Counted from the first letter of the stretch, positions 38,161 through 47,337 are shown. The stretch: 64,000 nt of DNA from Glaciihabitans sp. dw_435 (GCF_018449675.1 NZ_JAAVUZ010000004.1:268293-332292); one strand, 5' to 3'. Translations and numbers: made by a program. Notes: a model not told the origin generated them from the letters alone.

Positions 38161-40338
38161 GTGGCAGGCCTGATCCGACGAAGCGATATCGATGAGGTTC
38201 GGGCGCGCGTAAACCTGGCCGACATCGTCGGAGACTACGTGACCCTCAAGAGCGCCGGGGTCGGTTCCATGAAGGGACTGTGCCCGTTCCACGAGGAACG
38301 TAGCCCCAGCTTCCACGTCCGCCCCCAGGTCGGGTACTACCACTGCTTCGGCTGCGGTGAGGGCGGTGACGTCTTCACGTTCCTGCAGAAGATGGACCAC
38401 GTCACGTTCGCCGAGGCGGTCGAGCGCATGGCTGCCCGCATCGGGTACGAGGTGCACTACGAAGACGGCGGGCAGGCCACCGATCACGGCAACCGTGCCC
38501 GCATCCTCGCCGCCAACAAGTCGGCGGAAGACTTCTTCATCGCCCAGCTGGCGACCCCCGACGCCGAGCCGGCCCGCATGTTCCTCGGTCAGCGCGGATT
38601 CGACCAGGCCGCCGCGGAACGCTTTGGTGTCGGCTTCGCCCCGAAGTCCTTCGACGCTCTGGGCAAACACCTCAAGTCGCTCGGCTACACGGAGCTTGAA
38701 CTCGTCACCGCCGGGCTCCTCAGCCAGAACGATCGCGGCTCGGTGTACGACCGCTTCCGGGGGCGGCTCGTGTGGCCGATTCGGGATGTCACGGGCCAGA
38801 CTCTCGGCTTCGGTGCACGCAAACTCCTCGACGACGACAAGGGGCCGAAGTACCTCAATACACCGGAGACGCCGGTGTACCACAAGAGCCAGGTGCTCTA
38901 CGGACTCGACCTTGCCAAGCGCGATGTCGCGCGCGGCAAGCAGATCGTGATCGTCGAGGGCTACACCGACGTGATGGCGTGCCACCTCGCCGGCGTCACC
39001 ACCGCTGTCGCGACCTGTGGCACCGCCTTCGGTGGCGACCACGTCAAGATCGTCCGCCGCGTGCTGGGTGACTTCGACAACGCGGACACCACCGGCACCG
39101 GCGAGGTCATCTTCACCTTCGACCCCGACGAGGCCGGTCAGAAGGCCGCGAGCCGCGCGTTCAGCGAAGAACAGCGCTTCGCCGCCCAGACGTTTGTCGC
39201 CGTCGCCCCCGACGGGCTCGACCCCTGCGACCTCCGGCTCCAGCGTGGCGATGACGCTGTTCGCCGGCTCGTGCGTACCCGCAAGCCGATGTTCGAGTTC
39301 ATGATCCGTCGCACGCTCGCCGACCACAATCTCGAGACCGTCGAGGGTCGCGTCGCCGCCCTGCGCGCTGCGGCTCCCGTCGTCGCGGGAATTCGCGATC
39401 AGGCGATGAACTCCGGGTACACCCGCAACCTCGCCGGATGGCTCGGCATGGACCCGAGCGAGGTGACGCGCGCCGTGTCATCCGCCCGCGCTGCCACCAC
39501 CCGCGCGTCCGGCGACCACCGCCCCGGCGACCGCACGACCGACCGCGGCGCTGCGCGCCAGCAGGAAGCGGGCCGTACGCCAGCGGCGGGCTCCTCGTCG
39601 GCGGGCAGCTACCGGCAGGGGTTCCCCTCGGGTCAGCCGCAGGCGGGCACCATCGCCGCCGGCAACGCACCGTCGGTGCCCTCGCAGGACGGCGCACAGC
39701 GCCCCGGCCAGGCCGGATCGGCACAGACGCAGCAGGGCGCGCAGCGTCCCGGGGGATCGGCACCACTGCAGCACCCCGGGGGTGCCCGTGCGGGCGGTGA
39801 GCCCACCGCCGGGTACGACGACCGCGGCGGACAGGACGACTACTACGCCGGATCGCCCGAGCCCGGGCCATCCATTATGGACCTCCCCATGGACCCGGCC
39901 ACCCGTCTCGAACGGGACGCCATCATGGCGATGCTGCAGTACCCGACCGATATCGGGCGCGAAATGCTGGCACGCGCGGCTCGGGTGAGTTTCACCAACG
40001 CGACCCTGGCGGTCGTTCGGGACGCCATCGCCACCAGCCTCGACACCATGGACACGCCCGGGTGGCTTCCCATGGTTGTCAGCGAGGTGCCGGCCCCGTT
40101 CGCCACCATCGTGCAGCAGCTGGCGATCGCACCCATCCCCGAGCGCGGGGAGAAGCTGGCCGCGTACTGCAAGGGCGTCACGACCAACCTCGTCGAGCGC
40201 GACCTATTGCGGGCGAAAGCAGACCTGCTCGGCTCCCTCCAGCGCACCGACTCGGCCGCGGACCCCGAGAGATACAGTCGCATCCAGCGCGACCTGATGA
40301 ATGTCGAAATCGAACGTCGGGTTCTGCGCAGCGAGTAG
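38161..40338 (+). CDS. dnaG: DNA primase DnaG
   Basis: A 725-residue primase. The zinc-binding domain has CPFHEERSPSFH and YHCFGCGEGGD (Cys, His, Cys, Cys). The TOPRIM core contains VIVEGYTDVMACHLAG and FTFDPDEAGQKA (the acidic metal residues). The C-terminal DnaB-binding domain occupies the last 130 residues. Between them, about residues 440-570, lies a Gly/Gln/Ala/Pro-rich linker with the repeated unit GAQRPG; this makes the protein 80-100 residues longer than most DnaG. GTG start supported by the -10 box. It makes RNA primers at the replication fork. Confidence 0.96.
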   Translation: MAGLIRRSDIDEVRARVNLADIVGDYVTLKSAGVGSMKGLCPFHEERSPSFHVRPQVGYYHCFGCGEGGDVFTFLQKMDHVTFAEAVERMAARIGYEVHYEDGGQATDHGNRARILAANKSAEDFFIAQLATPDAEPARMFLGQRGFDQAAAERFGVGFAPKSFDALGKHLKSLGYTELELVTAGLLSQNDRGSVYDRFRGRLVWPIRDVTGQTLGFGARKLLDDDKGPKYLNTPETPVYHKSQVLYGLDLAKRDVARGKQIVIVEGYTDVMACHLAGVTTAVATCGTAFGGDHVKIVRRVLGDFDNADTTGTGEVIFTFDPDEAGQKAASRAFSEEQRFAAQTFVAVAPDGLDPCDLRLQRGDDAVRRLVRTRKPMFEFMIRRTLADHNLETVEGRVAALRAAAPVVAGIRDQAMNSGYTRNLAGWLGMDPSEVTRAVSSARAATTRASGDHRPGDRTTDRGAARQQEAGRTPAAGSSSAGSYRQGFPSGQPQAGTIAAGNAPSVPSQDGAQRPGQAGSAQTQQGAQRPGGSAPLQHPGGARAGGEPTAGYDDRGGQDDYYAGSPEPGPSIMDLPMDPATRLERDAIMAMLQYPTDIGREMLARAARVSFTNATLAVVRDAIATSLDTMDTPGWLPMVVSEVPAPFATIVQQLAIAPIPERGEKLAAYCKGVTTNLVERDLLRAKADLLGSLQRTDSAADPERYSRIQRDLMNVEIERRVLRSE

Positions 40339-40351
40339 ACGGATCCGTCGG

Positions 40352-40441
40352 GTGTGACACATCCTCGAACATTTCGTTCCCGTAAATCTTTGTACCCCGA
40401 GGGCCTCTCAGTTGTAACTGGCGCCGCGGCGTGTGTTACAC
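40352..40441 (+). promoter_or_regulatory. Pair of inverted palindromes before the peptide transporter operon
   Basis: GTGTGACAC (40352-40360) and GTGTTACAC (40433-40441) are 9-bp near-palindromes. With one flanking base they are reverse complements at 9 of 10 positions (GGTGTGACAC and GTGTTACACC). Such paired sites can hold a GntR-type or similar dimer and make a DNA loop. The mRNA leader of the binding protein starts downstream. No regulator gene is adjacent. Confidence 0.45.
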
Positions 40442-40530
40442 CTGATTCACAGCAATCGTCGGTCTGCCCGGCTCATTCGGCGCGGATCCACGTAGTTCCC
40501 TGCATTCCTACCAGGAAGAGGTATCCCTCA

Positions 40531-42183
40531 ATGACGTCCGCATACACAAAGACCAGGCGAACTCTCGCCGTGGTCGCAGGCACCGCAGCGTTCGCGCTGG
40601 TGCTTGCTGGTTGCGCCGCCGGCGGCTCCAGCTCGAGCGATGGCACGGTTGCCAAGACGCTCACCATCGGAACAACCGACAAGGTCACCACGCTTGACCC
40701 GGCCGGCTCGTACGACAACGGCTCCTTCGCCGTGCAGAACCAGGTCTTTCCGTTCCTGTACAACACCCCGTACGGCAGCTCGGACGTCGAGCCCGACATC
40801 GCGGAGTCTGGAGACTTCACGTCGCCGACCGAGTTCACTGTCAAGCTGAAGCCCGGCCTGAAGTTCGCCAACGGAAACGCGCTCACCTCCTCCGACGTGA
40901 AGTTCACCTTCGACCGCGACCTGAAGATCGCGGATGGCAACGGCCCCTCGTCGCTGCTCTACAACCTCGCCAGCGTTGCGGCTCCGGATGACACGACCGT
41001 CGTCTTCACGCTCAAGACCGCAAACGACCAGGTCTTCAAGCAGATCCTGTCCAGCCCCGCCGGCCCCATCGTTGACGAGGACGTGTTCCCCGCGGACAAG
41101 CTCGCCACCGATGACGAGATCGTCAAGGGCAACGCATTTGCCGGCCAGTACACGATCACCAGCTACACGTTCAACACGCTCATCGGCTACAAGGCCAACC
41201 CCGACTACCAGGGTGTTCTTGGCAAGGCGAAGACCGACGTTGTCAACGTGAAGTACTACACGTCGCAGAGCAACCTCAAGCTGGACATCCAGCAGGGCAA
41301 CATTGATGTCGCGTTCCGCAGCCTGTCGCCCACCGACATCTCGAGCCTCGAGTCGGACAAGAAGGTGACCGTGTACCACGGTCCCGGTGGAGAAATCCGC
41401 TACTTCGTCTTCAACTTCGAGACGCAGCCGTTCGGAACCAAGACGGCCGACGCCGACCCCGCGAAGGCTCTCGCCGTTCGCCAGGCCGCCGCTGACCTGA
41501 TCGACCGTGACGCACTGTCGAAGAACGTCTACAAGGGCACCTACTCCCCGCTGTACTCCTACGTTCCGGACGGACTGACGGGCGCGACCACCGTGCTCAA
41601 GAGCCTGTACGGCGACAAGAAGGGTGGCCCAGACGCTGACGCGGCGAAGGCAACCCTCGAGGCCGCAGGAATCACCACCCCGGTGAAGCTCGACCTGCAG
41701 TACAACACCGATCACTACGGCGAGTCCTCCAGCGACGAGTACGCGGCCATCAAGAGCCAGCTCGAAGCAACCGGTCTCTTCACCGTCAACCTGCAGTCCA
41801 CCGAGTACGTGCAGTACTCCAAGGACCGCAAGGCCGGCGTCTACTCGGTCTTCCAGCTCGGATGGTTCCCTGACTACTCCGACGCGGACAACTACCTGAC
41901 GCCGTTCTTCTACAACCCGACGGACACCGAAGCGTTCATCATCAACCACTACGACGACCCCGCCGTCGACAAGCTGATCCTGGAGCAGGGTGTCACCAGC
42001 GACGCCAAGGCTCGCGCCAAGATCATCGAGGAGATCCAGGCAAAGGTCGCAGCACAGCTGCCGACGATCCCGATGCTGCAGGGCGACCAGGTCGCCGTCG
42101 CAGTGAAGGGCGTAGAGGGAGTCAAGGACACCCTCGACGCGTCGTTCAAGTTCCGCTACGCGGCACTGAGCAAGGTGGGCTAG
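40531..42183 (+). CDS. Oligopeptide/dipeptide ABC transporter, substrate-binding lipoprotein
   Basis: A 550-residue family 5 solute-binding protein. The lipobox is LVLAGCAAGG, so Cys28 or so would be acylated and the protein anchored outside the membrane. The mature part begins with low-complexity Gly/Ser, then TLTIGTTDKVTTLDPAGSYD, and has the SBP_bac_5 motif around NGNALTSSDVKFTFDRDL. It binds peptides or similar ligands and presents them to the permeases. AGGAAGAGG lies about 9 nt before the ATG. A perfect 17-bp hairpin separates it from the permeases. Confidence 0.93.
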   Translation: MTSAYTKTRRTLAVVAGTAAFALVLAGCAAGGSSSSDGTVAKTLTIGTTDKVTTLDPAGSYDNGSFAVQNQVFPFLYNTPYGSSDVEPDIAESGDFTSPTEFTVKLKPGLKFANGNALTSSDVKFTFDRDLKIADGNGPSSLLYNLASVAAPDDTTVVFTLKTANDQVFKQILSSPAGPIVDEDVFPADKLATDDEIVKGNAFAGQYTITSYTFNTLIGYKANPDYQGVLGKAKTDVVNVKYYTSQSNLKLDIQQGNIDVAFRSLSPTDISSLESDKKVTVYHGPGGEIRYFVFNFETQPFGTKTADADPAKALAVRQAAADLIDRDALSKNVYKGTYSPLYSYVPDGLTGATTVLKSLYGDKKGGPDADAAKATLEAAGITTPVKLDLQYNTDHYGESSSDEYAAIKSQLEATGLFTVNLQSTEYVQYSKDRKAGVYSVFQLGWFPDYSDADNYLTPFFYNPTDTEAFIINHYDDPAVDKLILEQGVTSDAKARAKIIEEIQAKVAAQLPTIPMLQGDQVAVAVKGVEGVKDTLDASFKFRYAALSKVG

Positions 42184-42218
42184 AACACCAAGCCGGTTAG
42201 GATCGTCTAATCGCTTTG

Positions 42219-42255
42219 CCGGGGGCGACCCGCACACTGTGCGGGTCGCCCCCGG
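42219..42255 (+). terminator. Perfect 17-bp hairpin between binding protein and permease genes
   Basis: CCGGGGGCGACCCGCAC (42219-42235) pairs perfectly with GTGCGGGTCGCCCCCGG (42239-42255) around ACT. There is no T-run (TGTTCACC follows). A structure like this often protects the upstream mRNA from exonucleases and lets only part of the transcription through, so the binding protein is made in excess over the membrane parts. Confidence 0.75.
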
Positions 42256-42307
42256 TGTTCACCAGCTTTCTTCGTAGGAACTTCAGCTCCACAATCGATC
42301 GGGCACG

Positions 42308-43402
42308 ATGACAACGACCTCAACAGAGGTGGGCACACCCGTGGCCCCACCCACACAGACCAAGACAGAGAAGAAGCGCGGTGGTGGCCTCGGTCGCTAC
42401 ATCGTTATCCGCTTCCTCCTGATCATCCCGACGGTGTTCATACTCGTCACCCTTGTCTTCCTCCTCATGCGAACGATCGGTGACCCGATCAGTGCGGCGC
42501 TCGGCGGGAAGCTCAACGCAGCGCAACTCCAGGAGCGCATCCACGCGGCAGGCTACGACCGCCCCGTGCTGGTGCAGTACTTCGAATACCTCGGTCAGAT
42601 CTTCACCGGGAACTTCGGCAACACCATCAGCGACAACCGTCCCATCACCGAGGTTCTCCTCACCTACGGCGGAGCGACGCTCGAGCTGGCGTTCTACGCC
42701 CTCATCGTGGCGTTCATCGTGGGCATCCCGCTCGGCATGCTGGCCGCCTACCTGCGCGATCGTTGGCCCGACGCTGTTCTCCGTGTTCTCGCGATCTTGT
42801 TCTATGCGACCCCGGTGTTCTTCGCGGGCCTCATCCTGCAGCTCATCTTCGGCGTCTGGCTCGATGTACTGCCGATTGCCGGCAGGGGGACAACCAACAC
42901 CGAGTTGCAGATGCAACTGCTTCCGAATCCCACGGGTATCTACCTCATCGACGCGTTCCGCATCGGGGATCCACAGATCATCGGTGACGTGCTCGCCCAC
43001 GCGGTGCTCCCGGGTGTTGCTCTCGGTCTCCTCACCGCAGGAGTGTTCCTCCGTCTCGTCCGCACCAACGTCATCGGCACACTGTCGACCGACTACGTGG
43101 ACGCGGCCCGTTCGCGCGGTGTCGGAGAGTTCCGACTGGTGACGAAGCACGCCTATAAGCCCGCACTGATCCCGATCATCACGGTCATCGGCCTGCAGAT
43201 CGCCCTGCTCCTCAGCGGCGCGGTGCTGACCGAAACCACATTCGAATGGAAGGGGCTCGGATTCATGCTCGCGCAGTACCTCTCGGCCCGGGACTTTGTC
43301 GCCGTGCAGGGCATCGTTGCCCTGCTCGCCGTCATCGTCGCAATCACGAACTTCATCGTGGACATCATTGCCGCAGCCATCGACCCGCGAGTGAGGTACT
43401 GA
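42308..43402 (+). CDS. Peptide ABC transporter permease, DppB/OppB type
   Basis: A 364-residue permease. A charged N-terminal tail of about 30 residues precedes the first helix (FLLIIPTVFILVTLVFLLM). The BPD_transp_1 domain has six helices and the EAA-like loop DYVDAARSRGVGEFRLVTKH, where the ATPase contacts. The order binding protein, DppB, DppC, ATPases is standard. ATG start at 42308. It forms a heterodimer with the next permease. Confidence 0.93.
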   Translation: MTTTSTEVGTPVAPPTQTKTEKKRGGGLGRYIVIRFLLIIPTVFILVTLVFLLMRTIGDPISAALGGKLNAAQLQERIHAAGYDRPVLVQYFEYLGQIFTGNFGNTISDNRPITEVLLTYGGATLELAFYALIVAFIVGIPLGMLAAYLRDRWPDAVLRVLAILFYATPVFFAGLILQLIFGVWLDVLPIAGRGTTNTELQMQLLPNPTGIYLIDAFRIGDPQIIGDVLAHAVLPGVALGLLTAGVFLRLVRTNVIGTLSTDYVDAARSRGVGEFRLVTKHAYKPALIPIITVIGLQIALLLSGAVLTETTFEWKGLGFMLAQYLSARDFVAVQGIVALLAVIVAITNFIVDIIAAAIDPRVRY

Positions 43403-43404
43403 TC

Positions 43405-44436
43405 GTGGCATCCACTTCTCTCGCTCCCAAGCGCAGCATCTGGCAGCGCATCCCCGTCGTCCACCAGCTGCGACAGAGTGTCGGCCTGCAGCGTGGAATG
43501 CTCGTCGCGGGCCTCGTGCTCGTCGCGATCTTCCTGCTCACGGCGATCTTCGCCCCGCTGCTTGCCCCCTACGGCTTCTCGCAGCTGAAGGGTGACGACG
43601 GCGACTTCCCGACCCAGCAGGCACCGTCGAGCGCCCACCTGCTCGGGACGACCGTCGGTGGGTACGACGTGCTCTCGCGCGTGATCTGGGGTACGCAGAC
43701 AGCGTTCCTGGTGATCGTCGTTGCGATCATCCTGTCGATCTTCATCGGTGTGTTCCTCGGACTCGTCTCCGGGTATCTCGGCGGCTGGCTCGACCGCATC
43801 CTCGTTGTCGTCGCCGACGCCGTGTACGCGTTCCCGAGCTTGCTGCTGGCGATCGTGATCTCGATCGTGATCTCCGGTGGACAGTCGGGGCTCTGGGCCG
43901 GAGTCACCTCCGCTGCGGTGTCGATCACCGTCGTCTTCATCCCGCAGTACTTCCGGGTGATCCGCGCGGAAACGCTGCGCATCAAGGCCGAGGCCTACGT
44001 CGAATCGGCGAAGGTCATCGGATCCAACCGCTCGCGCATCATGTTCCGTCACGTGCTGCGTAACGCCACGCGCACGCTGCCACTGATCTTCACGCTCAAC
44101 GCGTCGGAGGCAATCCTGACGCTCGCGGGCCTCGGCTTCCTCGGCTTCGGTATTGAACCGACCGCGGCCGCCGAGTGGGGCTACGACCTGCACAAGGCAA
44201 TCTCCGACGTCACCAGCGGAATTTGGTGGACGGCACTGTTCCCGGGTCTCGCCATCGTGCTGGTGGTTCTCGGCATCACCCTCGTGGGGGAGAGCCTTAA
44301 CGACCTGGCGGACCCGCGCCTGCGCACACGTCGTCGGGCAATCGGGTCGCTCCCGCCCGCGGGGGACGTCACCGTCATTCCCGGCGGAACGCTCGACGAA
44401 GTCGGCAACATCGATCAGCTGGAGGCTCGACCATGA
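43405..44436 (+). CDS. Peptide ABC transporter permease, DppC/OppC type
   Basis: A 343-residue permease starting at the GTG 2 nt after the previous stop. The OppC-type N-terminal region (first helix about 33-55, FAPLLAPYGF) is followed by the second half HLLGTTVGGYDVLSRVIWGT, then five helices and the EAA loop AEAYVESAKVIGSNRSRIMF. The C-terminus (from VGESLNDLADPRLRTRRRAI) is cytosolic and longer than usual by about 30 residues. It overlaps the ATPase by 4 nt. Confidence 0.93.
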   Translation: MASTSLAPKRSIWQRIPVVHQLRQSVGLQRGMLVAGLVLVAIFLLTAIFAPLLAPYGFSQLKGDDGDFPTQQAPSSAHLLGTTVGGYDVLSRVIWGTQTAFLVIVVAIILSIFIGVFLGLVSGYLGGWLDRILVVVADAVYAFPSLLLAIVISIVISGGQSGLWAGVTSAAVSITVVFIPQYFRVIRAETLRIKAEAYVESAKVIGSNRSRIMFRHVLRNATRTLPLIFTLNASEAILTLAGLGFLGFGIEPTAAAEWGYDLHKAISDVTSGIWWTALFPGLAIVLVVLGITLVGESLNDLADPRLRTRRRAIGSLPPAGDVTVIPGGTLDEVGNIDQLEARP

Positions 44437-46097
44437 GCGCCGTAGTAGACATTCGCGATCTGCGGGTCACGTTCGCAACCGATGCCGATCCCGTCAACGC
44501 CGTCGATGGGGTGAGCCTCACTGTCGAAGCCGGGCAGGTTCTCGCCATCGTCGGTGAGTCCGGCAGCGGAAAGACCGTGACGGCCAAGTCAATTCTTGGC
44601 CTGTTGCCCGAGACGGCGACTGTGTCCGGCGCCGTGATGCTGGGTGCGAACGACGTCGTGCAGCTCAGCGGAGCCCGCCTGCGGGAGATTCGCGGTACCG
44701 ACGTCGCGATGGTGTTCCAGGAGCCGTCCACGGCACTGAACCCCGTCTACACCGTCGGATGGCAGATCGCCGAGGGACTGCGCGCGCACGGAAAGTACAC
44801 GCGCAAGCAGGCGAAGGCCAAGGCCATCGAGATTCTCGGCAAGGTCGGAATCCCGCAGCCGGAAGAGCGCGTCGATCACTACCCGCACCAGTTCTCCGGT
44901 GGACAGAAGCAGCGCGTCATCATCGCGATGGCACTCGTGCTCGAACCGGGCGTGATCGTCGCTGACGAGCCCACCACGGCACTCGACGTGACGGTTCAGG
45001 CCGAAATCCTCGACCTGCTTCGCCGCTGCCGTGACGAATTCGGTGCGGCCATCGTGCTCATCACGCACAACATGGGCGTGGTCGCCGATCTCGCCGACCG
45101 CGTCGCCGTGATGTTCAACGGGAAGGTCGTCGAGGAGGCGGACGCACTCACGTTGTTCTCCTCGCCGCAGGACGACTACACGAAGCGACTGCTGGCGTCG
45201 GTACCGAAGCTCGGATCGGGACTTGCCCGCACCCAGGAGCGTGCTGCCGCCCGCCCCGTGATCGAGGAAGCCCCAGTCGTTGTGGCCGACAACCTGATCA
45301 TCGAATACCCGGGCAGGTTCGGCCGCAGCGGTTTCCGCGCCGTCGACGGCGTGAGTTTCCGCATTCACGCGGGCGAGGTTCTCGGTCTCGTGGGCGAGAG
45401 CGGATCGGGCAAGACGACGATCGGGCGCGCCATTGGTGGGCTGACCCGCGTGTCCGGCGGATCGCTGAAGGTGATCGGTCAGGAGATGCTGGGCGTGAAG
45501 GAGAAGTCCTTCAAGCCGCTACGCCGGGACATCGGATTCGTGTTCCAGGACCCCGCCTCGAGCTTCAACCCACTGCTGACGATCGCGGCGTGTGTGGCGG
45601 AACCGCTGATCGTGCACGGGAAGGCTCGCGACGCGGCATCCGCTCGCAAGCGCGTGGATGAGCTCCTCGAAGCCGTGCAGCTCCCCAAGGCATTCGGCGA
45701 CCGGTACCCCCACGAACTGAGCGGTGGCCAGCGACAGCGGGCCAGCCTTGCTCGGTCGCTCGCGCTGGATCCGACGCTGCTGATCGCGGATGAACCGACG
45801 AGTGCTCTCGACGTGTCCGTGCAGGCGAAGGTGCTGGAGCTGTTCTCAGAACTGCAGAAGGACCTGGGCTTTGCTGCCCTCTTTATCAGTCACGACCTCG
45901 CGGTGGTAGACCTGCTCGCCGATCGCATTGCGGTGCTCTATCGGGGCAAACTGGTGGAGGAGGGAACCGGTGCGGAAGTGCTCGGTAACCCCCAGGATCC
46001 ATACACCCAGCGGTTGCTGGCATCACTGCCGGTTCCCGACCCGATCGAACAGGCGTCGCGCCGCGAAGTGCTGCGCGGCCTGCGAGGCGAAAGTTAG
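44433..46097 (+). CDS. Peptide ABC transporter, fused double ATP-binding protein (DppD-DppF type)
   Basis: A 554-residue protein with two complete ATPase domains. The first (about 1-270) has GESGSGKT, signature FSGGQKQRVIIAMAL, Walker B VADEPTTALD. The second (about 280-554) has GESGSGKT, signature LSGGQRQRASLARSL and Walker B IADEPTSALD. Each domain is followed by the oligopeptide-type C-terminal region that caps the nucleotide site. Fused forms are common in Actinobacteria. It alone could power the transporter. ATG overlaps the permease stop. Confidence 0.93.
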   Translation: MSAVVDIRDLRVTFATDADPVNAVDGVSLTVEAGQVLAIVGESGSGKTVTAKSILGLLPETATVSGAVMLGANDVVQLSGARLREIRGTDVAMVFQEPSTALNPVYTVGWQIAEGLRAHGKYTRKQAKAKAIEILGKVGIPQPEERVDHYPHQFSGGQKQRVIIAMALVLEPGVIVADEPTTALDVTVQAEILDLLRRCRDEFGAAIVLITHNMGVVADLADRVAVMFNGKVVEEADALTLFSSPQDDYTKRLLASVPKLGSGLARTQERAAARPVIEEAPVVVADNLIIEYPGRFGRSGFRAVDGVSFRIHAGEVLGLVGESGSGKTTIGRAIGGLTRVSGGSLKVIGQEMLGVKEKSFKPLRRDIGFVFQDPASSFNPLLTIAACVAEPLIVHGKARDAASARKRVDELLEAVQLPKAFGDRYPHELSGGQRQRASLARSLALDPTLLIADEPTSALDVSVQAKVLELFSELQKDLGFAALFISHDLAVVDLLADRIAVLYRGKLVEEGTGAEVLGNPQDPYTQRLLASLPVPDPIEQASRREVLRGLRGES

Positions 46098-46100
46098 ACG

Positions 46101-46934
46101 ATGACCGAGACATTTCCACTGGCGGTGTCAGTGGATGACCTGTCCGTTCGATACGACGCGCACCGGGGAGAATCGCAGTTTGAGGCGGTCAAGGGCGTCA
46201 CGTTCGACATCCGCGAGGGTGAGATCCTCGGACTCATCGGTGAGACGGGTTCCGGCAAGAGCACCCTCGCGGCAGCAGTCGCCGGGGTGGCCGGAACGCA
46301 CAAGCCCGGCTCACCGCAGATCTCCGGCGGGGCACTGACGGTTCTCGGCCAGAAGGTCCGGGGAATTTCGGAACGCCGCCGGGATAAGTTGACCCTCAAG
46401 ATCGGGTATGTGCCGCAGGATGCCGGTGCGAAGCTGCAACCGCGTCTGACCATCGGCGAGAACGTGGCCGAGCCGATTTATCTGCGGGACCGTCGTTTCG
46501 ATCAGCTGGAGGCTGGTGCCGCCGTCGCGACGCTCCTGGATGCGGTGCGGCTGCCCATGAGTGTAATGAACAGCTACCCGCACGAGCTCAGCCGTGGCCA
46601 GCGTCAGCGGGTCGCGATAGCGCGCGCCCTCATCCTCGAACCGACGCTGCTTATCGCCGATGATCCGACGTCGGGCATCGATGTCACGGTGCGCGGCGCG
46701 ATTCTCGACACGATTCGTGACCTGCACCATGATCGCCAGTTCTCGGCCCTCATCGTCAGTCACACCATGAGTGAGGTGCGCCACTTCAGCAATCGCGTCG
46801 CAGTGATGCACCGAGGTGTCTTTGTGGGGCTGGGAAACGTGGACGAGGTTCTCGATGCACCCACCCATGAATACGTCGAGGGCCTTACGCGCGCGCTCGA
46901 GGACATCAAGCGGGCCGACGAACTCACCGCCTGA
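46101..46934 (+). CDS. Additional ABC transporter ATP-binding protein in the peptide operon
   Basis: A 277-residue ATPase starting 3 nt after the fused ATPase. Walker A is GETGSGKST, the signature is [16 protein letters not shown] (Arg in place of the second Gly) and Walker B is LLIADDPTSGID, where the catalytic Glu is Asp. The last 25 residues lack the oligopeptide cap. Since the operon already encodes two ATPase domains, this third one is surplus: it may be a regulatory or non-hydrolysing subunit, or replace one half under some conditions. ATG start, probably end of the operon. Confidence 0.85.
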   Translation: MTETFPLAVSVDDLSVRYDAHRGESQFEAVKGVTFDIREGEILGLIGETGSGKSTLAAAVAGVAGTHKPGSPQISGGALTVLGQKVRGISERRRDKLTLKIGYVPQDAGAKLQPRLTIGENVAEPIYLRDRRFDQLEAGAAVATLLDAVRLPMSVMNSYPHELSRGQRQRVAIARALILEPTLLIADDPTSGIDVTVRGAILDTIRDLHHDRQFSALIVSHTMSEVRHFSNRVAVMHRGVFVGLGNVDEVLDAPTHEYVEGLTRALEDIKRADELTA

Positions 46935-46961
46935 GGGCTCGAGCATGGGCAGTCCGGGCCG

Positions 46962-47267
46962 TCAGCGGTGTAGATCCCGGTGGTCGAGCAGCTCTTCGTC
47001 GACCCCGAGACTTCGCCAGCTGGGCGAGACATAGGGCGTGTCATCCGCTTCCGAAAGGTAGCCAACGGCTCGTATGCCGGAATAGGCAACTAACACCGGG
47101 CGTGTCGGATTGAGCAAAAGTTTCACCAGCTCCTCGCGTCGTTCCTCGGCGAGGAGAAGTGCCTTCTCATCAGCATGAAAGAGTCGTTCGTTCTCGCTTT
47201 CGTCGAAGAGCGGCCACAGGCGATCGACGTCCGCGGGTGTCGCCAAGCGGATGAAATACTCGCTCAT
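46962..47267 (-). CDS. GNAT-like protein, apparently short of its C-terminal half
   Basis: A 101-residue protein. The N-terminus FIRLATPADVDRLWPLFDES is the first strand and helix of many GNAT acetyltransferases, and PVLVAYSGIRAVGYLSEADD matches the central strands. The acetyl-CoA loop (Q/R-x-x-G-x-G/A) and everything after it are missing; the frame ends soon after. It is either a truncated pseudogene or a short divergent family. ATG at 47267 has GTGAGG at 6 nt. tRNA-Asn lies 70 nt beyond its start. Confidence 0.6.
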   Translation of the reverse strand: MSEYFIRLATPADVDRLWPLFDESENERLFHADEKALLLAEERREELVKLLLNPTRPVLVAYSGIRAVGYLSEADDTPYVSPSWRSLGVDEELLDHRDLHR

Positions 47268-47337
47268 ATGCCTCACCGTAGCCTCTCGATTTGGTAGATG
47301 ACGATCCTTTGGTAGAGTAACTACGCTGTTTCAGCAA

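Noticed and set aside
37621..39327. 568-residue minus frame across dgt and dnaG
   Set aside because: Antisense to two recognisable genes; no recognisable motif.
40528..42237. 569-residue minus frame across the peptide-binding protein
   Set aside because: Mirror of a clear lipoprotein gene; Val/Leu/Glu-rich without family features.
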